64,000 bases of DNA from Tetranychus cinnabarinus (GCA_022266195.1 WHVY01000001.1:7006001-7070000); one strand, 5' to 3'. Shown: positions 31,106 through 41,077, numbered from the stretch's first letter. Made by a program: numbers and translations. The notes: generated by a model from the sequence alone, not told the origin.

Positions 31106-31940
31106 ATACTTTGTTGATGTTGTATCAAATGCAAGTATGGAAATTTACCCTGACAACACAATCTCCAAATTCATCAATCGACTTGCAACTCCGTTGCATC
31201 TGGATGGTGATTGGTCAGTAGCAGTTCAAGAAGTATTTTACCCATTGTCACATAAACCGATTAAAAGATCGATCAGTTATTTCATCTCTTATCGAGGGAG
31301 GAGGCCAACCATATCAATAGACTTTGATTATCAAGAAAATGATGATATTGAAGGAATGCTTAAAAAGCTCAATAAAAGCATATCAGATTCTCATCTGCAA
31401 ATCGGATTAAGAGGTATAAATAAACAAAAAGATTTCAAACCCCCTGAGTTAGTTCTAATCAGCGAAGGAGAGCCTACCAAGCAAAAGAAAAAAGTAGTTA
31501 TTAAAGCCGGAAGAATTCCCGATGCTGAAAAAGGAGTTTACCCTATTTTCTCAGATCATACATTCATACGAGCTTTAGGATTCGATAATAATACATTCGC
31601 TAGCGAGATGCAGAGAGCCGTAGCCGAAAGTTTGGAAGAAATTAAAGCTCAAAATCAACCTGATCTAGGACCTAAATCACATTTAATGTTCATTTATTCA
31701 GACATTATCCATGCACATTTACTTGGTGATATTTCAGCAAGAGTACTAAGAGTAGTTCCGCTCAATCGTGAACCTAGTGATAAACTTGGTCACATGACTT
31801 TCACTTCCCCTTATTATTATCCTGTACGTTCAAATAAAATTGAAGATATTAGTATTGTTTTATGTGATGAAACCGGTAATCAGATCAGATTCAAAACTGG
31901 TCGCGTTTTTCTCAGCTTACATTTTAAGAAAACTGTATAA
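31095..31940 (+). CDS. Polinton minor capsid (penton, single jelly-roll) protein
   Basis: 281 aa. The N-terminus EYFVDVVSNASMEIYPDNTISKF, then WSVAVQEVFYPLSH, matches the conserved opening of Polinton minor capsid proteins (short strand, SNxS, PxNT, and WxVAxxEIxYP). It ends with ISIVLCDETGNQIRFKTGR, a typical final strand. Predicted to occupy the vertices of the virion-like particle. Confidence 0.85.
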   Translation: MSSEYFVDVVSNASMEIYPDNTISKFINRLATPLHLDGDWSVAVQEVFYPLSHKPIKRSISYFISYRGRRPTISIDFDYQENDDIEGMLKKLNKSISDSHLQIGLRGINKQKDFKPPELVLISEGEPTKQKKKVVIKAGRIPDAEKGVYPIFSDHTFIRALGFDNNTFASEMQRAVAESLEEIKAQNQPDLGPKSHLMFIYSDIIHAHLLGDISARVLRVVPLNREPSDKLGHMTFTSPYYYPVRSNKIEDISIVLCDETGNQIRFKTGRVFLSLHFKKTV

Positions 31941-31972
31941 GAATAAATAAAATATGATTATGTAAAAAAAAA

Positions 31973-32362
31973 ATGAATCGTAAAATTTATTGTCCGTGTG
32001 ATAGTGATTTCACTCAACATTACCGATCTCAAGCAGGCAATGGTTACTCTGATATTACGTTGTATCGAGGACAGCCTTACCAGCGAGGATATGGTTTTGG
32101 TTCGGTTTTTCGAAGATTTGGTGTACCAATTCTTAAATTTCTTGGTAAACAATTTGTTAAAACTGGTATCGATGTAGGCAATGATTATTTATCAGGCGCT
32201 AACTTGAAAACTTCATTCAAGGCAAGAGGTAGACAAGGCCTCAAGAATGCAGCAAAAGAAGGATTAAGCACACTTGATTCACTAGTTGATCAAGTCGGTA
32301 CTGGTATAAGAAAACGAAAACGTCGTAAACTAAAAACTAAAAAGAAAGATATTTTCTCATGA
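31973..32362 (+). CDS. Small Gly/Arg-rich Polinton virion protein (pVI-like position)
   Basis: 129 aa with YRGQPYQRGYGFGSVFRRFG, then an amphipathic stretch VPILKFLGKQFVKTGIDVGND and a basic tail KRKRRKLKTKKK. The QRGxGxGSxF motif plus amphipathic helix is standard for a small protein next to the major capsid gene of Polintons. A TGTATAAGAATA word ends the preceding gene, 37 nt upstream, and an A-run precedes the ATG. The stop overlaps the capsid start (ATGA). Confidence 0.75.
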   Translation: MNRKIYCPCDSDFTQHYRSQAGNGYSDITLYRGQPYQRGYGFGSVFRRFGVPILKFLGKQFVKTGIDVGNDYLSGANLKTSFKARGRQGLKNAAKEGLSTLDSLVDQVGTGIRKRKRRKLKTKKKDIFS

Positions 32363-33591
32363 TGGAGTACTTACACGAATCTTCTCTACCTTCAAGCAAG
32401 TCTGAGTTACAGGTATTTAATATACCTCCTACTCAAACTGCAATTGAATCAAGCTATGAAGTCGAATATCGACCGGTTTCTAGTCTTGAATCAAGTAATT
32501 TTTATGAAATAAATGTCCCTTCAAGTGAAGACTTTACTGATCTAGCATCTACAATGATTCATTTGACTGTTGCTGTTACAACCAATACTAATTTAGCATT
32601 AGCAGAAGAAAATCACGTGCGAGCTGTTGAGAATTTTGGAAATGCAATGTTCGAGCAGATCGACGTATTTCTAGGTTCAGTTAATACTGTCCAAGCAAAT
32701 AACATGTACCATTATCAAGCATATCTCGAAGATTTATTATTCAGACACCCTAATTTCTGTGACTCTGGAAGCCAAGTAACAGAAACTGATTTACGTCAAC
32801 CTTTTGATTTATTTTTCCGCTTACATTCATCAATGTGCGAACAAGATAAATTGCTACTGAATGGTGTACCTTTAACTTTTAGATTTACTAAAAGTCCATC
32901 TGGTTTTCCATTAGTGTCTACTGATGTGACTGAATATAAATTCACAATCAAAAAGTTTTCTCTTTTCATCAAAAGAGTCAAACTTTTCCCCGAAGCTCAT
33001 AGGAGTTTACTTCAAGGTTTGGATAAAGGTGCTGCTAAATATTTCATTACAAGAAATGATACTCGAAGTTTCGCTATTTCATCTGGTCAAACATCAGTAT
33101 CAATTGAAAACATTTTCAATGGAGTGCTACCACGAAGGATACTTATTGGTTTAGTAAAAGATTCAGCCCATTCGGGTTCTATTAAAGAGAACCCGTTTGA
33201 TTTTCTAAACTTTAAAACTAACTATATTGCATTATCAGTTGATGGACATACTGTTCCCAGTATACCGTATACTCCTAATTTTGCCGAAAATTTATTTGCT
33301 AGGGAATTCATAAACCTTTATCGATGTTTCAATCAAGATGAAGGAATCCCTCAACTTAACTTATCTAAGGAGTCTTATTTATCAAACTCAACTTTATTTG
33401 CGTTTGATCTAACCCCTGATGGAAGTATTGGGGCTGAAAATGGAACTTTGTCTCTAATTAAAAGAGGAAATATAAGACTTGATATTAAATTCACTGCTAA
33501 ACTTGATGTTTCAATTAAAGCAATTGTGTTTGCACAATTTGATAATTTGATCACTATTGATAAAGACCGAGTTGTACGATTAGATTACTGA
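32359..33591 (+). CDS. Polinton major capsid protein
   Basis: 410 aa. LQVFNIPPTQTAIESSYEVEYRPVSSL, then DFTDLASTMIHLTVAV, FGNAMFEQIDVFLGSV and MYHYQAYLEDLL are hallmark segments of the arthropod Maverick major capsid group (F54H12.2-like), the double jelly-roll family. The C-terminus SLIKRGNIRLDIKF, then AIVFAQFDNLI is typical. Two adjacent Met codons at the start; the first overlaps the previous stop. Confidence 0.9.
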   Translation: MMEYLHESSLPSSKSELQVFNIPPTQTAIESSYEVEYRPVSSLESSNFYEINVPSSEDFTDLASTMIHLTVAVTTNTNLALAEENHVRAVENFGNAMFEQIDVFLGSVNTVQANNMYHYQAYLEDLLFRHPNFCDSGSQVTETDLRQPFDLFFRLHSSMCEQDKLLLNGVPLTFRFTKSPSGFPLVSTDVTEYKFTIKKFSLFIKRVKLFPEAHRSLLQGLDKGAAKYFITRNDTRSFAISSGQTSVSIENIFNGVLPRRILIGLVKDSAHSGSIKENPFDFLNFKTNYIALSVDGHTVPSIPYTPNFAENLFAREFINLYRCFNQDEGIPQLNLSKESYLSNSTLFAFDLTPDGSIGAENGTLSLIKRGNIRLDIKFTAKLDVSIKAIVFAQFDNLITIDKDRVVRLDY

Positions 33592-33592
33592 A

Positions 33593-34024
33593 ATGCTAAC
33601 TACTTTGGAAATTGAAAGCTTATTAAAAGATGTTCCTTGGTTTAATGGAGTTTACGCGCTTGATCAACTACCGAGATGGATACTTGCCCCTAGTTCAGTG
33701 ATAATTAATCTTGATGAAAGCTATAAACCTGGAAGTCATTGGGTAGCCGTTTACTTTGACAAGAATAAAGTAGCTCATTACTTTGATTCTTTTGGAAGAC
33801 AACCACAAGGAAATATACTTACTTTTATTGAAGCTAATTCTGATTACTATATTTATAATCCTATCAAGTATCAAGGCAATTTATCAATTGCTTGCGGGTA
33901 CTTTTGTATTCTATTTGTTCTATCAGTTAATTCTCTAAACTCATTCTATAAACTTTTCCGTCAATGTAAACACGAAAATAATGAAAAGACATTATTTAAA
34001 CAATTGAAAAAATATTTAATTTAA
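33593..34024 (+). CDS. Polinton maturation cysteine protease (adenain/Ulp1-like)
   Basis: 143 aa C48/C5-type protease. His49 in PGSHWVAVYFD, Asp65 in AHYFDSFG, Gln94 in KYQGN and Cys101 in ACGYFCILFVL give the catalytic set in the right order and spacing. Predicted to cleave capsid and core precursors. Starts 1 nt after the capsid stop. An AATAAA at 34024-34029 overlaps the stop and may end the whole plus-strand array. Confidence 0.92.
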   Translation: MLTTLEIESLLKDVPWFNGVYALDQLPRWILAPSSVIINLDESYKPGSHWVAVYFDKNKVAHYFDSFGRQPQGNILTFIEANSDYYIYNPIKYQGNLSIACGYFCILFVLSVNSLNSFYKLFRQCKHENNEKTLFKQLKKYLI

Positions 34025-34166
34025 ATAAATTTTTTATAAGTAAAACAAGTGTTATTTTCTATACAAAACAAAAAAAACAATTAAACAAAAATGTTAACAA
34101 TTTAAACAAAACAAAAACAATTAAACAAAAACAATTAAACAAAAACAATTTAAACAAAAGAAAAAA
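34025..34166. repeat. A/C-rich tandem repeats between convergent Polinton arrays
   Basis: Several copies of a CAATTAAACAAAAA-like unit (about 34070-34160) separate the stops of the protease (+) and polymerase (-) genes. Probable shared 3' end region. Confidence 0.7.
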
Positions 34167-37100
34167 TCAGTTATTAATTTTATAATGACCATAAGCCAAT
34201 GAAGATAATCGGTCCAGCCAGTATCTTTTATCGTCCAGTGGAGAGAGCATTACTTTTGTCCTCCTGATCATTTGGATATTGTGATGATCAGACTGAAGTG
34301 ATGTTGCTTTATCACGGGTTACAGTATGATGATACAGGCACTCAATGTAATCATCGAAAGTAATTTTATTTTTGAGTACAGCTCTTGGGACTCCTTTCGC
34401 TTTCTTCTTTACTTCGTCTTCCGTTTTAAGTGCGTAAAGTTTAGGACGAATACCTACGAATTCGACAATCTGTTTTCCTGCCATCTCATCTTTGAGGAAC
34501 CCAATCTTTTTGTTGTTAGCGTTGGAATAAAGTGGATGGTCTTTCGGGTAATTGGAAAAGTCCATGATGTTCGAAAAGTGTCGAAGATCGGTTACAATAT
34601 CTGGAGTCTTAATTTCATAGATTAGAGAATCAGTATCAGTATAAATCATACTGATATTATCACCATAGTGTACCTTGAAAGTGTCATAATGTATTTGATA
34701 CATTTTCAGTTTGGCTAACTCGAGAACAGTAAATCCAACTGCAATTGGTTTATCCATTTTAACTCGCAACGATTTCATCCAAAAAAGCATTTTATTTTCA
34801 TCAAGAATCATGAATTTTTGACATAAATCCTTTCTGAGATGTCTTTGAGCTTGGATATCTTGAAGAGCCATATAAACTTTACGGTGCTTTCTCTTGTCTT
34901 CGATGGTTTTACCATAGATGGAATTGACCAAAAGCTTATAAAAGTCTTTCTCGAAGTCTGATGTTGCCGCTTGTCTTTTAGATGTACAGAATTTGACATA
35001 CTCAGCTAGCCAGGCTGATTGATAGAATTGAATTGTACGATGTACTTTGCTAACTTTCATTCCATGTGCAACATAGAATTTCAGAGTGCGATAGTGGATG
35101 ACATATCGCTCTTTCTTGATAAATGTTGTAACCAGCTTTGTTGAATGTGTTGGTTTGAAGCCTCTCTCTTTTAAATCATTTTGCAATTCTTGTTGGTACT
35201 GACTGTACAATTTCTGTTCAATTTCCATCTTTTCAGGAGCAAGAGGGAAATCATTATGAATATCATGAACATCTTCTGGATATTCGAGATCTACTTCCAA
35301 TATGTAACCAGTATCAGAGTCATCAGGAGTATTTAATATTTGTTCAAGGGGAATATTGGACCATTTGAAACCTTTAACTGGTAATTTTTCTGACATGGCA
35401 TAGCCATATAGATTATTGACATCCAAGTAGAGTAAATTAGATGTTGGTTTACTCTCGTCATAATCTTGCATGTATTTGTTATTGGCTTTAACATGGCGTT
35501 TAGTTACCACTGTCGGTCCACCTCTAATAGCTTTTTCGATCATCAGAAACATGTTGACATCAGTCAATAGATCAAGTTCTATTCCTGTTGTTTTCAAAGC
35601 AGCTGACCACGTTAATCCAGGTGCAGAAAATTGATGAAGTGGATCCAATGTAAAATTAGTGATGGACATTTCTCTAAAGTTCTCGAATACTGCTGTCAAT
35701 AAGAGAACGTCAACCTTTAAGTAGATGTCGTGGAGATCTTTCATTGTTTGACAGTTAAAAGTGGACCAAACTTGTTGTAAATGTTGATACATTTCATCAG
35801 ATATACCGGAGTCAGTTAGAGTTGAATGGAAAGCGGACTTATCAGGTAAAGTAGGTTCATTGAATACGTCAAGGCTAGTCAAGTACTCGTAAGGAAGTGC
35901 GCTCTTTTTGATTAAAAGGGAAGTATCAATATCTCCGAAGGACTGCTTCAAGTAGTGATTTTTACTTTCAGTGGAAATATTTGCAGATAAATTGTCCAAG
36001 CTAGATGGTAAGAAAGCATAACTGTCCAGAAATTTGAACCTTCCAAGTATGAAACCAATGAATTTCTCCATATTATGAGGAATTATCACAGGGGGTTGCT
36101 CACAAAAATTCACATCAAGTGCTCTTATTATGATGTGACCATCAAAGTTTTTCAAATTGTGAAAAATAACTGGATATTGTGAAGAAACACGGTATTCTAA
36201 ATTACATTGCTGATGAGCAGCTCCTCTATAATTACCAGTGAGGTGGCAATGATCTCGAACTCTATCTCCACCAAGAGCTTTGTTACAAATGTGACAGATA
36301 CTTGAATTTTGAAAGTTTTGCTCCTCATTGTGAGTTAGATTATGATCACGCTTGATTCTTGATTCAAGATAGTCGTCCATAAGTCTCTCACTCTGTTTTA
36401 AGCTTTCAAGGAATTTTTTACCAACGTCAGTTCCAAGGTAGAAATCATTGTGAATTATTTTTCCTTCCCAATCAACAATAACGTATCCATAACTGCAAGG
36501 TACCAGGTCAGTTAGAACATGATCCGATTCGGTATTTTTCACAGATAAAGTCTCAAAATCTGCATAGATACAAAAAGGATGTTTAACTTCTTTTCTGTAG
36601 TTCCATCTTTTACAGACTGCTCGATCACCTTTAGGCATTTCGATAGCTTGTGGTACTTTGACACCACAATCAATTTTGTGTATCTGGAGTTGCTCTTCGA
36701 GTCTGAATGATCTGATGCAACGATAGCAAACAAATCTTGATCTGGATTTTGAAGTGTTGACAAGTCTACAAAAATCTGATATGTAATAATAGTGTTCATT
36801 CAGCAAAAAAATGTTGACATGTTTTTCCTGTTCAAAAGAAGCAATCTTAAGTGGCACAACCTTTTCTGAGTCTAACTCGTAAGTGTATACATTTACAGAG
36901 ATTCTGTTTGCCTTTTCAAACTTTTTGATATCTGTTACAGGAACAATACCTCGAACCATTGAAAAGTCATAGTTGGAGATGAATGTAGAATACTGATCGA
37001 TTCGTTGACGATTGTGGTCAGCTTTGTGTAAACCAATCAAGACACTGTACATAAAACAATCAGTTTCGGTTGCAGGAGAAATTAGACAAGTTTTGTTCTT

Positions 37101-38345
37101 CAATCTTGAAGGCAATTTGTGACTAATACAACCACCAAGGTGGGGAATGTATTTGCCTACGGCCAAGTCAATGTGATTTATTTTAGTTAGTGCCCAGCCT
37201 GATCCTCTTTGTGTGAATTGGTCTATTCTTTCGTCAAGTTCCACCAATGCTTCTGCTAAAGAGTTCTCATTGACATCAGCGATTAATCCTGAAAATATGC
37301 TTGACTGGAAATACATTTTGATTGATTTGCCTGATATCTCGTCAGTGAAAACCGCTTCTAAATTGAAAAAATATTTCATCGCTTTAAACTCTTTCACTAT
37401 GATGTTCAATAATGCAATTGTATCGGGACTAAGTTTAGTGAAAAGAACAGTAAGGTCAACTTTTTCTGTGTTCACATATCTATAAACCAAATAATATTTG
37501 GCAAATGCTTTTTCAATTAACTTGTATCCATTGAATGCTGCTGGTACATCGGCTGGATTTGCTGTACACATACGAACACCACATATCAATAGATGTTTCT
37601 GAAAACATGGTGATAAAACGTAAGTTTTACCACATTTATCACATTTGAATGACCCCTTTTTACGCTTTGGCGAATTTTGTTGGATTGGTTGCTTCAACGT
37701 AACATCGGGTTCATCTTCGCTCTCTGTTGATTGGTCATAGATGGCTTGTTCAGGATCTGGCAAATCTGAATGATCTTGTTGAGCTGGAGGATCTGGCAAA
37801 TCTGAATGTTCTTGTGATGCAGGTAGATCTGGTAAATCTGAAGGTTCTTGTTGAGCTGGAGGATCTGGCAAATCTGATTCACTAGTTGGTTGAATAATCT
37901 GGTGTGATGTTAAATTGATAGGTGATGACTGCGGTGGAGGTAGTGAATAATGCTGAACTGACAAGTCTAAAGGTGTTTCTTCTTCATCCGATGACAATTC
38001 AATAACCTCGATAGGAGCTGGTGATGGTGGTTTCTCGAGAAATCTTTTCAAAAAAATCTTTCGAGGTGGTTGAGGAAAGAGATCTATAGGTTGTTGTTGG
38101 ACATTAGCATTTCTTCGAGTGAATAAGCACCTTGAACCACGGTTACATGTCGAAGAAGATGTGCAAATAATATTGCAAAGTGGTTGGACAGTTTGAACGG
38201 CTTGAGTCTTTTGTTTTTTTGCTGGTGGTCCTTCGAAAACATCCATCCTAGTACAATTAACAGGGGTACAATTTGATTGACAAGTGTGTGTTAAATATTC
38301 ACCAAGAGATGCGACTGAATTTTGGCAGCAAGGACAAGTAAATAT
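34167..38345 (-). CDS. Polinton protein-primed DNA polymerase B
   Basis: 1359 codons from the internal ATG at 38246, and 33 more open in-frame codons upstream to a good acceptor (TTCTATATCAG) at 38346-38348. The added segment holds TCPCCQNS...YLTHTC, a C2HC-like finger. The N-terminal part has a CCCH-like cluster, repeats of SDLPDPPAQQ and a C2H2 finger (FKCDKCGKTY). Exo I YADFETLSV is near 560; an HNH/endonuclease VII-like insert (CHICNKALGG, DHCHLTGNYRGAAHQQCN) at about 650-685; Exo II FHNLKNFDGH after it. Polymerase motifs: A LDVNNLYGYAMS (about 936), B LLVNSIYGKT (about 1105), C YTDTDSLIYE (about 1199). It replicates the element by protein priming. The start is probably supplied by the mini-exon at 39071-39082. 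Confidence 0.94.
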   Translation of the reverse strand: MFTCPCCQNSVASLGEYLTHTCQSNCTPVNCTRMDVFEGPPAKKQKTQAVQTVQPLCNIICTSSSTCNRGSRCLFTRRNANVQQQPIDLFPQPPRKIFLKRFLEKPPSPAPIEVIELSSDEEETPLDLSVQHYSLPPPQSSPINLTSHQIIQPTSESDLPDPPAQQEPSDLPDLPASQEHSDLPDPPAQQDHSDLPDPEQAIYDQSTESEDEPDVTLKQPIQQNSPKRKKGSFKCDKCGKTYVLSPCFQKHLLICGVRMCTANPADVPAAFNGYKLIEKAFAKYYLVYRYVNTEKVDLTVLFTKLSPDTIALLNIIVKEFKAMKYFFNLEAVFTDEISGKSIKMYFQSSIFSGLIADVNENSLAEALVELDERIDQFTQRGSGWALTKINHIDLAVGKYIPHLGGCISHKLPSRLKNKTCLISPATETDCFMYSVLIGLHKADHNRQRIDQYSTFISNYDFSMVRGIVPVTDIKKFEKANRISVNVYTYELDSEKVVPLKIASFEQEKHVNIFLLNEHYYYISDFCRLVNTSKSRSRFVCYRCIRSFRLEEQLQIHKIDCGVKVPQAIEMPKGDRAVCKRWNYRKEVKHPFCIYADFETLSVKNTESDHVLTDLVPCSYGYVIVDWEGKIIHNDFYLGTDVGKKFLESLKQSERLMDDYLESRIKRDHNLTHNEEQNFQNSSICHICNKALGGDRVRDHCHLTGNYRGAAHQQCNLEYRVSSQYPVIFHNLKNFDGHIIIRALDVNFCEQPPVIIPHNMEKFIGFILGRFKFLDSYAFLPSSLDNLSANISTESKNHYLKQSFGDIDTSLLIKKSALPYEYLTSLDVFNEPTLPDKSAFHSTLTDSGISDEMYQHLQQVWSTFNCQTMKDLHDIYLKVDVLLLTAVFENFREMSITNFTLDPLHQFSAPGLTWSAALKTTGIELDLLTDVNMFLMIEKAIRGGPTVVTKRHVKANNKYMQDYDESKPTSNLLYLDVNNLYGYAMSEKLPVKGFKWSNIPLEQILNTPDDSDTGYILEVDLEYPEDVHDIHNDFPLAPEKMEIEQKLYSQYQQELQNDLKERGFKPTHSTKLVTTFIKKERYVIHYRTLKFYVAHGMKVSKVHRTIQFYQSAWLAEYVKFCTSKRQAATSDFEKDFYKLLVNSIYGKTIEDKRKHRKVYMALQDIQAQRHLRKDLCQKFMILDENKMLFWMKSLRVKMDKPIAVGFTVLELAKLKMYQIHYDTFKVHYGDNISMIYTDTDSLIYEIKTPDIVTDLRHFSNIMDFSNYPKDHPLYSNANNKKIGFLKDEMAGKQIVEFVGIRPKLYALKTEDEVKKKAKGVPRAVLKNKITFDDYIECLYHHTVTRDKATSLQSDHHNIQMIRRTKVMLSPLDDKRYWLDRLSSLAYGHYKINN

Positions 38346-38544
38346 CTGATATAGAAAATAAGATTAGTTTCAATCTATCAAAATAAAGAAAAGTGAATCT
38401 CCAAAAATTAAATTGCATAAATGAGTATTATTGATAATAACTATATGGTCACAAATTTTTTTTAACAAAATGAACAAAAAAATTAACGAATTTAACAAAA
38501 GATTTTAACAAATTTTACAAGAAAATTGAACAAAAGTACAAAAA

Positions 38545-39082
38545 TTAATTTTTACAGCCTCCAAGCTTGTAAAATTCTTTGGATAATCTTTGAGCATTTT
38601 CAGCTTTTTCTTTATATTTGAGATAATTTTCATAATACAGTCCGGAATTCTGCTCGTTGTTTTTAAGTGATTCCTGGAACCAATATTCTTTTTTCAAACT
38701 GGCTTTGACCCACTTATTCCTAAACTTTCGACCACACCTCATGTAGTTGAGCTTTTTATCCTGGTGGTCATCAGGAAGAACAGCAATATTGGCCTTTATT
38801 TGCTTTCGCCGGCGATTCCTAGCTTGATTTCTTTTTTGTCGCCTTGAAATTTCTTTTAAGTTTTGGTCCACTTCAATTTCTTGAAGAATGGCAAACGGAG
38901 GCAGAGGGAAATCAACCGGTAAGTCGATTTCCATTGATTCATCAATTCGAGTCCTCGGATCCTTTAGAAATGATGCAGTTTCCAGAGGAATGATTTTAAC
39001 CTGAAAATGTAAGAAGAACATAGTTTTGGAGATTCACGAAGAAGAAAAAGATAATATAAAAGGTACTCACGGATGAATTCAT
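38545..39082 (-). CDS. 155-aa basic Polinton protein, spliced
   Basis: Exon 1 (39082-39071) codes MNSS; a 70-bp intron with donor CC|GTGAGT and acceptor TTACATTTTCAG joins it in frame to exon 2 (39000-38545), which begins VKIIPLETASF. A second ATG lies inside the intron, so an unspliced form is less likely. Residues about 60-80 are very basic (RRQKRNQARNRRRKQIK), reminiscent of a bZIP basic region but without a clear zipper; the end is charged and helical. It sits directly upstream of the polymerase and shares its probable leader. Function unknown; a terminal protein or a transcription factor are both conceivable. Confidence 0.6.
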
Positions 39083-39109
39083 TCACAATGAATAGATGAA
39101 AAAAATCAA

Positions 39110-39215
39110 AAAAAAACAGGAAAAAATAACTGGAAAAATAACTGGAAAAAACAACTGAAAAAAACAACTGGAAAAAAACAACTGGAAAAAATAACTGGAA
39201 AAATAACAGGAAAAA
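39110..39215. repeat. Tandem AACTGGAAAAA repeats in the polymerase leader
   Basis: About eight imperfect 10-15 bp units of A(A/T)AACTGGAAAA on the + strand; on the transcribed minus strand a pyrimidine-rich TTTTCCAGTT series lying between the TATA box and the mini-exon. Confidence 0.8.
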
Positions 39216-39348
39216 TAGCTGGAAATATCAGGATAGCTGGAATTTTGATGTATGCTGAAAATTGTTCCCTAAACTCAACCGCTACAATAATAGATGATCT
39301 TGAAGAACACTCTAAGTTGTGGATTGATAACTTTGGAATGGTCAATTG

Positions 39349-39359
39349 CCTTTTATATA
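39349..39359 (-). promoter_or_regulatory. TATA box of the Polinton minus-strand array
   Basis: The minus strand reads TATATAAAAGG. A start about 25-30 nt downstream (near 39325) would give a leader with no ATG until 39082: I checked 39083-39325 for CAT on the + strand and found none. Confidence 0.6.
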
Positions 39360-40002
39360 CTTTGACTGTGACATAGAAATTTTAGGTCGTTTTTTCAACC
39401 TTAAATTGTGCCTGAAAAATCAAATTCTATTTGATTTTGATCAATTCAGGTTAATTGTTTTGGTTTTTTGATCATTATTTCTCGTTTAAATTTCGAAAAT
39501 CGCAATCAGGAAAAGAAATGAAAGAAAGAGACATAAGTGACGCCATCTATGGTCAGCCACTGAAAGTGAAAATCGGAAGTGCTGCCATCTATTGGTGTTC
39601 AAAAATTAGAAAATGCTATTGTTTAATTAAATACTGACTATACTTAACATTACTTTACTATAATGATGAGAAAATGTTCTCAGTAGAGGTTGAGTATAAC
39701 TTACATTTCTCAAATATAATTAAATAGGCTTAATTGTATGCTAACTAGGCTTGACTGCACACAACCGTAGTGATCCAAGGTTGATTAGGAGGTAGACAAG
39801 GTCAAATAGGGGTCAGTGGTATATATCCGTGGTACTCAAAAGTATGTCAATATCTGCTAAATATGCTTAATTATGGTCAAAAGTGGTTAATTGTTGGATC
39901 AATAAGCTTTTCCAAGCTTAATTGTTCAGTCAATGTATCAATAAATAATTGTACAGCGAAGTGTAGAACAATCATGTACAGCGTATGATGCTATTGAGAT
40001 AG

Positions 40003-40367
40003 CCACACTGTATGATGGTATAGAGACACTGTAACATTGAAAATACTGATACCGTATGACGGTATTGTTTCCCTTGGTTCAGAAGCGGACACCTTTCAGT
40101 TAAGCTGTTCCAGAGCGGACAGCTTCGTACGAAAGTTAGGTTAGACGGATAAATTGGATACATCGAATGATGGTATTAAAAACCCCATCGAAAGATGGTA
40201 TTTAGTGCTAGGTTTAGTTTAGCCACACTGTAACATTGAAAATACTGATACCGTATGACGGTATCATTGTCCCAGAGGCGGACTGGTCCAGAGGCGGACT
40301 GGTCCAGAAAAACCAACTTGTGCCAGAAAAACCAAGTCGTTCCAGAAAAGGACTTTATATAACTACT
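40003..40367 (-). repeat. Polinton right terminal inverted repeat
   Basis: 365 bp, inverse of the left repeat with two 16-bp units instead of four and a few substitutions. The sequence just inside (39985-40002) is not shared with the left side. Confidence 0.95.
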
Positions 40368-40373
40368 GATGTT

Positions 40374-41077
40374 GTTCATCTATCGATTGATGTTATAAGC
40401 CTTGAATTCTGGCCAGCGCACTGTTAGAATTGTGCTCCGTTTGTTTGTTTGGAAGCAAAATTTTGATTAACCATTATATTTTTAAGTATTAATAAAACAA
40501 GTTAAATGTCGAACGAGCAGTTTTTGTCAAAATTATAATTGATCGAAGATCGATATCGATATTGCGATTAGGTTGGTAAATTTTTCGGCCTTTCTAACAA
40601 TTAGTGAAAAACGACAATTTTCTTGGTAATTTTATAGTTCAAATACGCTCAAACGGGTCAATTTCTTGTTTTTCATCCGTTGTGTTTGTGAACTTACTCG
40701 GCAATCAAATTCCTTACGATTTGAATAGTAAATCGTTATCCATATTATAATCTATTTTGTAGTATATCCAGTAAGTTTGAGCACTGTCGCACTGAACATT
40801 CACTAGATATTTTAGATCAAAAACAGTCCAAGCTGCTCCATATTAATTTAATACATTAATCGCCATAATATCGGCAAGATTGATTAGATGACAACAAAAA
40901 CTGAAAAATATAATACATTACACTTTTAGCTTTTTAGCTTATTGCTTATCAAGAACTTGTTCATTCAATTCAACGCATCAGTTGATTATAGCAATGAAAG
41001 ACTTGGAAATTACCGCTAGGTTAGTCAAAACTTTGTTTTTCCGAATGATTTAGATATTGCAATATTGAAAAGTATCG
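40374..41077. other. Intergenic, right flank of the Polinton
   Basis: AT-rich, no gene seen. Around 40870-41050 sequence similar to 60890-61030 occurs in inverse order (AACAAAAACTGAAAA and TTCCTTACGATTTGAATAGTAAATC words), part of the repeat family around the receptor-like genes. Confidence 0.4.

Larger units (their letters stand above)
26136..40367. mobile_element. Complete Maverick/Polinton element, 14.2 kb
   Basis: Self-synthesising DNA transposon. Termini are 5'-AGTAGTTATATAA at the left and its inverse at the right; the hexamer GATGTT flanks both ends (26130-26135 and 40368-40373), the 6-bp duplication typical of Polintons. Terminal inverted repeats are about 397 and 365 bp. Plus-strand array (26650-34024): TM micropeptide, TBP-like, PC4-like, RNase H-like family, ATPase, small basic protein, virion-like protein, integrase, minor capsid, small virion protein, major capsid, protease. 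Minus-strand array (39082-34167): 155-aa basic protein and DNA polymerase B. All core genes are open, so the copy is recent and possibly active. Confidence 0.97.

Noticed and set aside
37213..37485. Plus-strand ORFs within the polymerase gene
   Set aside because: Antisense shadows of the 1359-codon polymerase frame.
39106..39345. 79-aa ORF with Phe/Pro repeats upstream of the 155-aa protein
   Set aside because: It translates the pyrimidine-rich tandem repeat, and its ATG would lie upstream of the start site predicted from the TATA box.
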